64,000 bases of DNA from Lacrimispora amygdalina (GTDB lineage Bacteria > Bacillota > Clostridia > Lachnospirales > Lachnospiraceae): positions 370,489 through 434,488 of the forward strand of contig NZ_OAOF01000002.1 of assembly GCF_900205965.1 (NCBI RefSeq). The letters are read 5' to 3'. The position numbers and the translations under genes are program-made. Each line of letters opens with the position of its first letter. Position 1 is the stretch's first letter. A model generated the notes under the pieces. The model was given only the letters and a program-made list of their open reading frames with translations. It did no database searches and had not been told where the DNA came from. Positions 45,019 to 53,674 of the stretch are shown here, piece by piece.

Positions 45019-45186
45019 TTAATCCTTTTTATGAGTGTTTAAGAACGTCTGAAAAAACTGAAGAAATCCATCTTCTACCGCAACCGTATCAAGTTCATTT
45101 TTATTCAGATCATAATAATACTTACTAGTTTTTATATCAACAGACAGACTATCTAATGGAAACCCTGCTCCATCCTGTCTGCCCGG
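45019..45186 (-). pseudogene. Open in-frame tail following the lysR stop codon, gene remnant
   Basis: Directly after the lysR stop (TAA 45187-45189) the same frame stays open for 55 codons and ends at a TAA at 45019. The translation includes DLNKNELDTVAVEDGFLQFF and looks protein-like, but it has no start codon with a ribosome site. It may be the C-terminal stub of an unrelated deleted gene. The acidic F-rich end recalls SMI1/KNR4-type tails, but this is only an impression. Confidence 0.35.
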
Positions 45187-46071
45187 TTACGGCAGATTCA
45201 TCTCATGCGCCACAATGAAATCTGCAAATGCTTCCACAGAGGAGGAAACGAAATTCTTTCTGCTGAATGTCATATAAATCAGGCGGGTATCCTTTGGTAC
45301 ATCTGACAGAGGAATCAGTACCAAGTTATCAAATTGTTTTAAAAAGGGAGTGCGGGCAACGATAGCTGCCAGATTTGTCTCTGATATCACACCTCCGATG
45401 GAAATTTCATCGTCATAAGAAAACGTTGCCTCCACCTCATGCTGCTGCAGAAGATTTCGGACTACCTTTCCGATAGGTATGCAATCACGATATGTAGTAA
45501 GATTATAATTCTTTAATTCGCTTAAACATAATTCTTTTCTTCCTGCAAGGGGATGGGCGTCGTTAACAATCAAAACCAGCTCCTGTGTCATAATGGGAAC
45601 AAATAAAAGGTCAGGTTCATCTTCCACCATAGAACAAAAACCCAAGTCGTATTTTTTAGCTGCTACCCCATGAGCGACTTCAATAGACATCCCCTGGAAT
45701 ATGTTGAATTTCGCCTGAGGATTCTTTTTCATGTAATTTTGAATTGCTGTCGGAAGAAAATCACCTAATAAAGTGGGGATACAGCCTACATCAATGGTAC
45801 CACCCAGCTGGCCAGAATGCATCTTCATGGTGGCGATTCCCCGTTCCAGTTCGTTTAGCGCCTGGGATACATGGATATAAAATTCTTCTCCGTATTTTGT
45901 CAGTGTTACATTGCGTCCTTTTTTCTGAAACAAGGATATTCCAAGCTCACTTTCCAGTGAAGCGATCGAGTCACTTAACGAGGGCTGAGCGATGTAAAGT
46001 TCTTTTGCGGCTTTCGTATAATGCTGTAATTCTGCTAATTTTATGAAATAATATAACTGCGGCAAATTCAT
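45187..46071 (-). CDS. LysR family transcriptional regulator
   Basis: A 294-residue LTTR. The N-terminal winged HTH spans residues 1-60 (YTKAAKELYIAQPSLSDSIA recognition region) and a C-terminal substrate-binding domain of the CysB/CynR kind follows. ATG 46071 has GGGGG 6 nt upstream and is chosen over 46149. It is tail-to-tail with the acyl-CoA operon, so regulation of that operon is possible but not shown by a divergent promoter. The effector is unknown. Confidence 0.88.
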   Translation of the reverse strand: MNLPQLYYFIKLAELQHYTKAAKELYIAQPSLSDSIASLESELGISLFQKKGRNVTLTKYGEEFYIHVSQALNELERGIATMKMHSGQLGGTIDVGCIPTLLGDFLPTAIQNYMKKNPQAKFNIFQGMSIEVAHGVAAKKYDLGFCSMVEDEPDLLFVPIMTQELVLIVNDAHPLAGRKELCLSELKNYNLTTYRDCIPIGKVVRNLLQQHEVEATFSYDDEISIGGVISETNLAAIVARTPFLKQFDNLVLIPLSDVPKDTRLIYMTFSRKNFVSSSVEAFADFIVAHEMNLP

Positions 46072-46664
46072 ACTGGTCCCCCTATATTTTATTTTAAATC
46101 CAATAGCTTTATCTATATATATTATACAAAAAACGGCAAGATTTGACAACTGTTTATGTGAATTATATTCAGTATTTTTACACTTTTTAAATAATAATTA
46201 CTTTTTTTCAAGCACACAGCTTTTATCTTCAGATATTACACTGACAGGAGGAAATTCACTGTTTACCGTTAATACAGCCGCATTCTGACCGGACTCTGAC
46301 TTACTCTCACCAACATGTCTTTGATCTTCTGAAAGGCTGCCTTTGTAATCCCTGATATCTTCACTATATCTTAAATTTTATGTCTTGTATAAAGAAAATA
46401 TTAAATGATGTTATATTGCCCCTTTAAAAAACAGTCGCACCAGGAACTTGATATAATTATATTATTGTTATGGAGTAAAAAAAGTCCATTATACGGTGAA
46501 AAGATCAGGAATAGTAATTGTTTAAAATATGAACGCTCCATACCAGAATTCTATTTGGAATATAAATCAAGAAAGCATAACTGAAATAATTAACTATATA
46601 AAAAACATAGAGAATAGTACGTCATTTACTAATTAAACCAACTATTAGAAAAGGAGTGTAAGCC
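46072..46664. other. AT-rich 593-bp intergenic stretch with gene debris
   Basis: No intact gene seen. It contains the lysR leader, a comEA-like fragment (entered separately) and the upstream region of the small lipoprotein gene. Composition is more AT-rich than the flanks, in keeping with accumulated debris. Confidence 0.5.
46326..46372 (-). pseudogene. comEA-like helix-hairpin-helix fragment
   Basis: This stretch matches the 3' part of comEA at 51450-51496 at about 41 of 47 positions by eye, in the same orientation. It reads (minus strand) DIVKISGITKAAFQKIKD, a helix-hairpin-helix piece, and has no start or other comEA sequence around it. It is a truncated duplicate or the remnant of a related HhH gene. 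Confidence 0.6.
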
Positions 46665-46976
46665 ATGACCCAAAAAATATTGTTCGTTTTTATCATTATT
46701 TTGTTGTTATTAACAGGATGTAGCAATGAAAAAAAGGGGAAATACTTTAAAGGAATTGTTTCAGAAGTCGCTGATACTTACTTTATAGTAATTCCAAATG
46801 AAGGTGAACCCATAAAAGACATGGGCGATAAAGTTTGGGTCCCTAAAAAAGTAGTATCTGCAGATGGGATACCAGATATTTCTGTTGACGATAAAATACA
46901 GGTGATATATAAAGATGCAGAGAAGTTTGGCGATGGAATAAAACTAGATGTAGTTTTTGCAATTTATAAAGATTGA
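46665..46976 (+). CDS. Small putative lipoprotein, unknown function
   Basis: A 103-residue protein with lipoprotein signal LLLLTGCSN (lipidated Cys19) and a beta-rich extracellular domain that could be an OB-like fold similar to DUF3221/YobA proteins (KGIVSEVADTYFIVIPNEGE, VSADGIPDISVDDKIQVIYK). AAGGAGTG precedes ATG. It stands alone between debris regions; codon use is AT-rich relative to neighbours. The family assignment is tentative. Confidence 0.65.
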   Translation: MTQKILFVFIIILLLLTGCSNEKKGKYFKGIVSEVADTYFIVIPNEGEPIKDMGDKVWVPKKVVSADGIPDISVDDKIQVIYKDAEKFGDGIKLDVVFAIYKD

Positions 46977-46987
46977 GATTGAGTAAG

Positions 46988-47109
46988 CCTGTTTCAATTT
47001 TCCGACTTGAATAAACTCCTTGTGAATATGCGTATACCAGAATTTTAAACATCAGCTTGGGTTCGTCGGCAGGATTTCTCCCTTCGCGGGAGTACGCCCA
47101 ATACAGACC
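46988..47109 (-). mobile_element. IS1182-type transposase N-terminal remnant
   Basis: Minus-strand translation of this stretch reads AYSREGRNPADEPKLMFKIL followed by VYAYSQGVYSSRKIE, the very characteristic N-terminal block of IS1182-family DDE transposases. It is cut off at both ends: upstream codons contain stops and downstream the frame runs into the lipoprotein gene on the other strand. No intact transposase or inverted repeats recognised. The remaining 47110-47229 shows no gene. Confidence 0.7.
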
Positions 47110-47229
47110 GCTATAGTCTAATTACTCCAATATGTGGCTTAGCAACGCTCACTGGAATCCCCTTTCGTACGAAATGAGCAAGTGAGCGTATTTGTTTCTA
47201 CATACCCGTTATATAATACTCTGTTATTT

Positions 47230-47709
47230 CTATTTATGATAAGGTTCCCCATTCATAATCCGGTAACTCCGGTAAATCTGCTCCAATAAAATCACCCTCA
47301 TTAACTGATGGGGAAATGTCATGTTAGAAAAACTCAGTTTATAATCCGCCCTCTTTAAGACAGCATCCGCCAGACCAAGGGAACCTCCGATGATAAATAC
47401 AATCTGGCTTACTCCGCCGACTCCAAGTGCTGCTATTTTTTCCGACAATTTCACCGAATCCGGCGTATCTCCGTCAATGGCAAGAGCGACCACATAGGCC
47501 CCTTCCTTTATAGAGAGAAGAATTCTCTCACCTTCCTTCTCCTTGATCTGTCGTTCCACCGTCTCGCTGGCATGATCGGGCGTCTTCTCATCCGCCACCT
47601 GAATTATCTCCAGTTTACAGTAACGGCTCAATCGTTTGCTGTATTCCGCTATGGCGTCGGTATAAAATTTTTCCTTTATTTTCCCAACAGTCACCAACGT
47701 GATTTTCAT
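47230..47709 (-). CDS. rlmH: 23S rRNA pseudouridine(1915)-N3-methyltransferase RlmH
   Basis: SPOUT-class methyltransferase of 159 residues acting on helix 69 of 23S rRNA in the 70S ribosome. Features: [20 protein letters not shown], the SAM-binding knot [15 protein letters not shown] and the C-terminal [20 protein letters not shown] followed by [16 protein letters not shown]. The length is exactly typical. It is probably cotranscribed with the esterase gene upstream (9-nt gap). Confidence 0.96.
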   Translation of the reverse strand: MKITLVTVGKIKEKFYTDAIAEYSKRLSRYCKLEIIQVADEKTPDHASETVERQIKEKEGERILLSIKEGAYVVALAIDGDTPDSVKLSEKIAALGVGGVSQIVFIIGGSLGLADAVLKRADYKLSFSNMTFPHQLMRVILLEQIYRSYRIMNGEPYHK

Positions 47710-47718
47710 TCGTATCTC

Positions 47719-48747
47719 CTATCCATTCAGTTCTTTTTTCATCATGGCAATTAAAAAGCCAGTGATATCTCTTGCAGACTTCTTCTGCCCTGTCTTCACT
47801 TTCCGGACAACTTTTCCTTCTGGTTTTATATTAATATGGTAGATAACCCGCAGGAATTCTTCCGCTTCCTCCCAGGCTTCCCGGCTCTCCGGTATTAAAT
47901 CCAGTCCCATCTGAAATACATGAAACATCCCTTCAAAGACAGATATCCGGCATTTCACTCCTGCCTTTTTCAGCTTATCTCCAACCAGAAGGGTATCGCT
48001 TAACAAAACCTCATAGTTTCCTACCTGCATGAGCACGGGAGGAAAGCCGCTGAAATCTCCGAATAACGGGGAGATATATGGTTCCATCGGATCTGCTTCT
48101 CCGATATAGGAGGAATCGTAAAGCATGTTGTGGGTGGAGTTGCCAAAAAGCGGATCCAGCTCATAATTAGACTGATAGCTTTCCCCGCTGTTTGTTAAAT
48201 CCGTCCAGGCAGACATGGTAAGAAAGCCTCCTGGAAGAGGCAGGTGATTATCTTTTAAATAAAGGCCCAGAGCAAGACCTAAACCTCCTCCAGCCGAATC
48301 TCCAGCTATCACAATATTTCCAGGGGCATATCCTTTCTCCTGTAACAGCCACTGGTAAGCAGACACCGCATCCTGCAATGCAGCCGGATAGGGATTTTCC
48401 GGAGCCACCCGGTAATCAGGAGTCAGAACATCCCCTCCATAGCTGATTTTAGAATACCGGACTGCAAACTTCCGATAAATATTTTTCACGGGACCGATAT
48501 AACCGCCTCCGTGAAGCTGTAAAATCACGCGGCCTGTGACCACTCCGACAGGTCTTAAATACTCCATTTTTAAATTATTTTTTTCTATAATCTCATATTC
48601 ATATCCAGTAGGACAAACCCAGGCAGGTTCAACCGGATTCTTTCTAAGTTCTCCGCTTTGAATTGGCTGCTTAAAAGAAGTTTCCATCACATTCTGCATC
48701 ATATCCCTGACCAGATTTCCCATCACACTCACCTTTTTTCTTCTCAT
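47719..48747 (-). CDS. Alpha/beta hydrolase, HSL-type esterase
   Basis: A 342-residue serine esterase of the hormone-sensitive lipase group. The oxyanion motif LHGGGYIG, the nucleophile elbow GDSAGGG and the Asp/His positions near the C-terminus (FEGMFHVFQMG) are visible. No signal peptide. ATG 48747 has AGGAGG 8 nt upstream. It lies 29 nt downstream of the condensation-like acyltransferase gene; the pair suggests making and cleaving an ester, but the substrate is unknown. Confidence 0.88.
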   Translation of the reverse strand: MRRKKVSVMGNLVRDMMQNVMETSFKQPIQSGELRKNPVEPAWVCPTGYEYEIIEKNNLKMEYLRPVGVVTGRVILQLHGGGYIGPVKNIYRKFAVRYSKISYGGDVLTPDYRVAPENPYPAALQDAVSAYQWLLQEKGYAPGNIVIAGDSAGGGLGLALGLYLKDNHLPLPGGFLTMSAWTDLTNSGESYQSNYELDPLFGNSTHNMLYDSSYIGEADPMEPYISPLFGDFSGFPPVLMQVGNYEVLLSDTLLVGDKLKKAGVKCRISVFEGMFHVFQMGLDLIPESREAWEEAEEFLRVIYHINIKPEGKVVRKVKTGQKKSARDITGFLIAMMKKELNG

Positions 48748-48776
48748 GTGCGATACCTCCTTTCAGACTGCATATT

Positions 48777-50633
48777 CTATATATGAAACCGCCGAATCAG
48801 CTCATTCTTTACTCTCCGGTCACCCAATACGATGGTTACAGCAAGAATTATCACAGTCAGCACTACTGTCACAAAAGACATCAGAGGTCTGTTAATCAGC
48901 CCTGCTGCCCATAGGATCAGTGGAATAAAACTAAAAACAGTTACCGCAATCTGATACATAAAATAGCTCTGCCAGTTCATTCTGTTAACAAGAATCAAAA
49001 ATACCACTGCCAGATCTGCAAACAGGATGGTACTGGGTATTCCATAGTTCACAGACCAGCCGCTATATCCCATTTCATAATCAATAAACACCCATACTAT
49101 CTCTGCTGCTATGGTCTGCATGACAACCTTCCCCGCCAGATTGGAATGACGCATAAAGGAATACCTGACTGTCATGACAAAATAAGCTATTAAAACAATT
49201 GCGATCACAGACCAGATGGAACCAGAGTACGTCGCATAATTGATTATGCCAAGAACTACCGCTGCACAGATCATAATTCCGTAAAATACATTAACAAGCT
49301 TTTTCAGCCGTTCCTTATCATAACGGATCTGGGGATACTGTCCTCTGTCATCTCTCTGGTCCGGCACTCCATTGCTTTCAAGTTCTACCGGAATCCCCTC
49401 CTTCTTTAAAAAACCGAAAAAAGAATCCGGAAGCCTTGTATCCTGAAAAACAGAACTGAAGGTGATGATCAGCTCATCCTCATAAGAACAGACTGCACAT
49501 TTCATTGGCTGTCTTCGGGATACACCGATCATCATGGTGAAACGTTCAATTTCTTTTGCATACTCTTCATCAATTTCAATCGGACCGATGTTTGACAGTG
49601 TCATGGTATAAGCATCACTATTTTTCCAGAAAATCAGATTCAGAACAAGCCATTTTATCACAAGAGGGGTAATGCGCAGATACCATTTCTTTTCATTGGA
49701 AACATTATAGGAAATCGTTTCCTCCATCTTCTCTTTTGTGATTTTTTCATCCATCTGGGTGCTGACTGCCTTTAAGATATCCTCAAAGGTATGATTCTCC
49801 CCAGAAGAAAAAAATTCCACAAGAGTTACTGCAAAAAAATTAGCCATTGTCTCTGAACCGAAAAAATTCCTTAGATTAATGGGAATGCTGATGGCGATAG
49901 ATTCCTCAGACGGCTGTTTCTTTAAGTATTCCTGATAAACAGACCAGATCAGGGCAGCTGTTAAAAAACGGGTGATACTCACACCGTATCGCTTACTCAC
50001 TGTCTTCATCTCTTTCAGACCGACATAACCATGAAGAATATTCTCCTCATCAAGAGGAAGATATTCACCAGTCACATGATAGGCTTTTGCAGAACTGTAT
50101 TTCTGTTTTTTAATCTTCTTATAGTGGCGTATATAGCTGTCCTCAACATTCATGGAAACATCGGAAGATATTTTCTGAGGCGCCATGTGACCGGTTCTTG
50201 AATCCCTTACCAGATCAAGGTAGCGGTAAACCAGTGCCTTTAAGAAATTAACGGCCCCCAGTCCGTCTGTAACAGCATGAAATACCTCCAGATTGATCCG
50301 ACTGCCAAAATATGTGACACGGAATAAATAAAGCTGATTGCTGTGGGGATCTATATATTTACAGGGATAGGTTGTCTCCCGTTCAATAACCGGCATCCGG
50401 CTGTTGTGTTCAAAATAATACCAGAAAAAGCCTCTTCTCAGTTTCACGGAAAATCCTTCAAACTGAGGCAGAACTTCCTCTAACGCTCTCTGCAGCGTTC
50501 CAGGCACCACTTCGCTTTTCAGCTGGGCGCTGATCCGGAACACATTACTTAAATTTTCATCGGCTATGACAGGAAAAATTTTTGCCGTATTATCAAGCCT
50601 TCTCCATCGTTCCCCCTGCGGGCTTTTTTTCAT
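48777..50633 (-). CDS. Condensation-like acyltransferase with membrane tail (DUF6320-type)
   Basis: A 618-residue protein with an N-terminal acyltransferase domain resembling alcohol acetyltransferase/condensation domains: HxxxDG active-site motif HAVTDGLGAVNF near residue 137, and the second-half segment YTMTLSNIGPIEIDEEY. From about residue 430 the C-terminus has five or six TM segments with a charged end, resembling DUF6320. It likely transfers an acyl group to a hydroxyl of a lipid or alcohol at the membrane. Adjacent to the esterase gene. Confidence 0.72.
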   Translation of the reverse strand: MKKSPQGERWRRLDNTAKIFPVIADENLSNVFRISAQLKSEVVPGTLQRALEEVLPQFEGFSVKLRRGFFWYYFEHNSRMPVIERETTYPCKYIDPHSNQLYLFRVTYFGSRINLEVFHAVTDGLGAVNFLKALVYRYLDLVRDSRTGHMAPQKISSDVSMNVEDSYIRHYKKIKKQKYSSAKAYHVTGEYLPLDEENILHGYVGLKEMKTVSKRYGVSITRFLTAALIWSVYQEYLKKQPSEESIAISIPINLRNFFGSETMANFFAVTLVEFFSSGENHTFEDILKAVSTQMDEKITKEKMEETISYNVSNEKKWYLRITPLVIKWLVLNLIFWKNSDAYTMTLSNIGPIEIDEEYAKEIERFTMMIGVSRRQPMKCAVCSYEDELIITFSSVFQDTRLPDSFFGFLKKEGIPVELESNGVPDQRDDRGQYPQIRYDKERLKKLVNVFYGIMICAAVVLGIINYATYSGSIWSVIAIVLIAYFVMTVRYSFMRHSNLAGKVVMQTIAAEIVWVFIDYEMGYSGWSVNYGIPSTILFADLAVVFLILVNRMNWQSYFMYQIAVTVFSFIPLILWAAGLINRPLMSFVTVVLTVIILAVTIVLGDRRVKNELIRRFHI

Positions 50634-50705
50634 TGTGTCAGCACTCCTTAATTTAAGAAAAGGCGGATCTCTCCGGTCTCCCGGCAGAAATCCTCCTTTT
50701 TTTCA

Positions 50706-51404
50706 CTAGACGCGGAAATAATATCCCACGCCCCACTTGGTATGCACATATTTGGGATCACTGGGGCTGGGCTCAATCTTCTCCCTCAGACGTCTGACAT
50801 GAACATCCACCGTACGGACATCGCCCGTATCCATAGCTTTGTTCCCCCATACATAAGTTAGCAGCTGCTCTCTGCTGTAAACCTTGCTGGGATTACAGGT
50901 TAAAAGCTCCAGAAGATCAAATTCCTTAGCTGTTAAATTGATCTCCTTGTCTGCGATAAAGACCCGTCTGGCATCCCGGTCCAGCTTTAAATCACCGGCT
51001 GTTACCAGATGGCTGTCTTCCTTCCGGTCCCGTCTTGCCTTCTTGGCGTTCCTGCGCATAATTGCCTTAATTCTGGCTTTAACCTCCAGAATATTAAAGG
51101 GCTTTGTAATATAATCATCGGCTCCGTACTCCAGCCCAAGAATCTTATCTATATCATTGCCCTTAGCTGTCAGCATAATGATTGGCATCTCAGAAAACTC
51201 CCTGATCGCCTGACAGACTTCGTATCCGTCAAATTTGGGAAGCATGACATCCAAAAGCACTACATCATATTCCTTCTGCTTTGCCAGATTGATGGCTTCC
51301 TCTCCGTCATAGGCACAGTCCACTTCCATACCGTCCTGCTCCAGACTGAATCTCATTCCCTTTACAATTAATTTTTCATCGTCTACTACTAAAACACTTG
51401 CCAT
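50706..51404 (-). CDS. OmpR/PhoB-type response regulator
   Basis: A 232-residue two-domain response regulator. Receiver: acidic pair in VVDDEK, phosphoacceptor Asp in VVLLDVMLPKFDGYE, and the Lys in ADDYITKPF. C-terminal winged helix-turn-helix with VRTVDVHVRRLREKIE. No histidine kinase gene is adjacent, so this is an orphan in the window or its kinase is elsewhere. WalR/PhoP-like by sequence pattern. The start has a GAGGTG site. Confidence 0.9.
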   Translation of the reverse strand: MASVLVVDDEKLIVKGMRFSLEQDGMEVDCAYDGEEAINLAKQKEYDVVLLDVMLPKFDGYEVCQAIREFSEMPIIMLTAKGNDIDKILGLEYGADDYITKPFNILEVKARIKAIMRRNAKKARRDRKEDSHLVTAGDLKLDRDARRVFIADKEINLTAKEFDLLELLTCNPSKVYSREQLLTYVWGNKAMDTGDVRTVDVHVRRLREKIEPSPSDPKYVHTKWGVGYYFRV

Positions 51405-51425
51405 TTTGCACCTCTGTCTTCTATA

Positions 51426-52061
51426 TTAAACCGTAATATCGTCTTTTATCTTCTGAAAGGCTGCCTCCTTAATCCCTGATATCTTCATGATGTCTTCAAT
51501 CTTCTGAAATCCACCGTGGCTTTCCCGGTAACGTATGATGTCATCCGCCTTAGCTTCCCCCACGCCTCTTAACGTCATCAGTTCTTCTTTCCCCGCTGTG
51601 TTAAGATTCACCTTATGACTGCCTTCCGGTAAATTTCCCAAAACAGATGTTCCCTGATCCAGATGCCTTCTGGCTTCCTCCTGATCCGGCACCTGAATCT
51701 TCATCCCGTCTTTGACCTGTTCTGCCATGTTTAACGTATCGGCAGCTGCATTCTCCGTAAAACCTCCGGCCTCCGCGACAGCCTGAAAAACACGGCTTCC
51801 CTCCTCCAGCTCATAGACTCCTGGAGAAACCACCTCTCCGCATATATGTACATAGCAAATACGTGACGGTACTTCCGGCACTTCCGGTGATTCCTGGGAA
51901 TCCGAAGCCGGAGTTCCCTCTGCTGAGGTAACAGGCGGCTCCTGAATGGAAACAATTGCTTTTTCTTCCCGGTATTTATGATTTCTGTTTAAGCCATAGC
52001 AGATGCTGCATAGTAATACACACAAAGCTATGACTGCGATCTTAATCCTATGATAGTTCAT
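51426..52061 (-). CDS. comEA: ComEA family DNA-binding protein
   Basis: Extracytoplasmic DNA receptor-like protein with an N-terminal membrane anchor, a SLBB domain (VYELEEGSRVFQAVAEAGGF, about residues 83-130) and a C-terminal tandem helix-hairpin-helix domain (VNLNTAGKEELMTLRGVGEA, then IEDIMKISGIKEAAFQKIKD). The 211-residue length is normal. No comEC next to it. The 3' part of the gene has a partial copy at 46326-46372. Role in competence in this organism is not shown. Confidence 0.88.
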   Translation of the reverse strand: MNYHRIKIAVIALCVLLCSICYGLNRNHKYREEKAIVSIQEPPVTSAEGTPASDSQESPEVPEVPSRICYVHICGEVVSPGVYELEEGSRVFQAVAEAGGFTENAAADTLNMAEQVKDGMKIQVPDQEEARRHLDQGTSVLGNLPEGSHKVNLNTAGKEELMTLRGVGEAKADDIIRYRESHGGFQKIEDIMKISGIKEAAFQKIKDDITV

Positions 52062-52162
52062 GGAATCCTCCCTTTACAAAATTTTGCAAAAAAGGATTCC
52101 ATCCTCAGCCCTTGTACCTATTCTACCTAAAGAAATAAGTAAATACAAGCACTATTTCCAAA

Positions 52163-52588
52163 TTAGTTAAAGATTATAATGCCGATGATGGCCACAACGG
52201 CTCCAATTAGTTTTTTCCATTCAAAGCCCACTTTTTCCACACCGAACAATCCGAATACCTCCACTGCATAAGCGACTATAATCTGGGATACCACTATTAC
52301 CAGAGCAGCTTTTGCAGGTCCTAAGGTTCCCATGCTTTTTACAACTGTATACGTAATAAATGCGCCGATGATGCCCCCGATCAGCAGATATTTGGGATGA
52401 ACCGAAAGCAGGGCTGAAATGTCGTCCCGTCCTGAGAAATACCACAAAACCAAACAGGTTAAAAATGCGGTCAGCTGAACCCAGCCGGTGGATACCCACA
52501 TGCTCGTCTGTTTGGAAACTCCCGTATTTAATACCCCCTGTATGCTCATGAGTGCTCCTGAAATCAGAGCTATGATAAAACCTGTCAT
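52163..52588 (-). CDS. DMT-type transporter of the YdcZ/DUF606 group
   Basis: A 141-residue membrane protein with about five TM segments. FIIALISGALMSIQGVLNTG at the N-terminus and GGIIGAFITYTVVKSMGTLG are typical of the small DMT-like YdcZ family, whose full transporters are often encoded as two such halves. Only one half is present here. Substrate unknown. SD GGAGG precedes the ATG. Confidence 0.8.
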   Translation of the reverse strand: MTGFIIALISGALMSIQGVLNTGVSKQTSMWVSTGWVQLTAFLTCLVLWYFSGRDDISALLSVHPKYLLIGGIIGAFITYTVVKSMGTLGPAKAALVIVVSQIIVAYAVEVFGLFGVEKVGFEWKKLIGAVVAIIGIIIFN

Positions 52589-52747
52589 AACACAACCTCC
52601 GCATCTGTATTTTAATTGAAAAAATGCTATGATGCACTGCTTTACTAGGTTGTGCTTAATTTACTTTTTTATACTTATTTTACAGTTTCAAATAACTTGA
52701 CAAGAGCTTTCATTTCGGTTATACTCACTGCGAAATGAAAAAATTAT

Positions 52748-52846
52748 GACACGCTGGGGGAGCCTTGGGCTGAGATTGGTATATACCTGACCCTTACTAC
52801 TTGAACCGGACAATGCCGGCGGAAGGAAGCAATAGTAGTAGTAATC
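52748..52846 (+). promoter_or_regulatory. TPP riboswitch (thi box)
   Basis: Contains the conserved TPP aptamer elements in order: GGGGAGCC, GGGCTGAGA, GACCCTT, ACTTGAAC, CGGACAATGCCGG and CGGAAGGAAGC. It lies upstream of the thiamine transporter gene thiT, as expected. Thiamine diphosphate binding should repress thiT. Confidence 0.93.
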
Positions 52847-52847
52847 C

Positions 52848-52876
52848 CCTCCTGTGCATACGAAGGAGGTTTTTTT
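52848..52876 (+). terminator. Riboswitch expression platform: terminator overlapping the thiT ribosome site
   Basis: CCTCCT (52848-52853) pairs with AGGAGG (52864-52869), followed by a T7 run that ends at the thiT ATG at 52877. The 3' arm is itself the AAGGAGG ribosome site, so the hairpin can both stop transcription and hide the ribosome site. Confidence 0.75.
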
Positions 52877-53548
52877 ATGTCATTTTTTCTAAACTATTCT
52901 CAGGATTCCGGAGAATACATCTTAAAACCAGCCGGATACGGTCTGGTAATTGTCATGCTTTTCGTAATTCTTTTGGGACTTCATCTGCTCACAGGCAAAT
53001 CCCTGCCTAACAGACAGCTGAAAACCCGGCAGATGGTAACCTGCGCAGGAGCAATGGCCCTGGCCTTGGTGACTTCGTTCATAAAATTTGCCTCACTCCC
53101 GTTCGGTGGCTCCATCACACTGTTTTCCATGCTGTTTATCTGCCTTATCGGCTATATCTACGGCGTTAAGGCCGGGATCATGACAGGTGTTGCATACGGA
53201 ATTCTTCAGTTTATTATGGGACCTTATATCTATGCCCCCGTTCAGGTACTCTTAGACTATCCGATTGCATTTGGATGCCTGGGACTTTCAGGATTGTTTC
53301 ATAACAAAAAGAATGGACTGATTCCTGGTTATATCGTTGGTGTTTTAGGCAGATACCTCTGCCATGTTATTTCCGGTTACATATTCTTTGCTTCTTATGC
53401 ACCGGAAGGCATGAATCCTCTTTTATATACCTTCGGATATAACGCTACCTATATTGTGCCTGAGATGGTTGTAACTATTGTAATACTATATCTGCCCCCG
53501 GTCATCGAAGCTATCAGCCAGATGAAGCGTCAGGCAGTGAATGGTTAA
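52877..53548 (+). CDS. thiT: Energy-coupled thiamine transporter substrate-binding subunit ThiT
   Basis: ECF-type S-component for thiamine uptake that docks on a shared EcfT/A module elsewhere in the genome. The 223-residue protein has six TM helices. FASLPFGGSITLFSMLFICL and GVAYGILQFIMGPYIYAPVQ match ThiT, including the conserved Trp/Tyr-rich binding-site region. The N-terminal segment is longer than in Lactococcus ThiT. Control by the upstream TPP riboswitch supports the function. Confidence 0.93.
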   Translation: MSFFLNYSQDSGEYILKPAGYGLVIVMLFVILLGLHLLTGKSLPNRQLKTRQMVTCAGAMALALVTSFIKFASLPFGGSITLFSMLFICLIGYIYGVKAGIMTGVAYGILQFIMGPYIYAPVQVLLDYPIAFGCLGLSGLFHNKKNGLIPGYIVGVLGRYLCHVISGYIFFASYAPEGMNPLLYTFGYNATYIVPEMVVTIVILYLPPVIEAISQMKRQAVNG

Positions 53549-53590
53549 ATATCAAACGGGTTGTTTACACTCCCAATAAATTAAATTTTG

Positions 53591-53624
53591 TAGCGAGGCA
53601 GTTTTTGACTGCTTCGCTATTTTT
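53591..53624 (+). terminator. Terminator of thiT
   Basis: TAGCGAGGCAG (53591-53601) pairs with CTGCTTCGCTA (53609-53619), with a TTTTTGA loop and a TTTTT run after it. Confidence 0.85.
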
Positions 53625-53674
53625 AACTCCACGGTAAATATCCGCTCATCCATAATCTCAACGTTTTTCCTGAA

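Noticed and set aside
46843..47052. 69-residue minus-strand gene
   Set aside because: Its start falls inside the IS1182 transposase scrap and it continues antisense to the lipoprotein gene; it is a remnant, not a gene.
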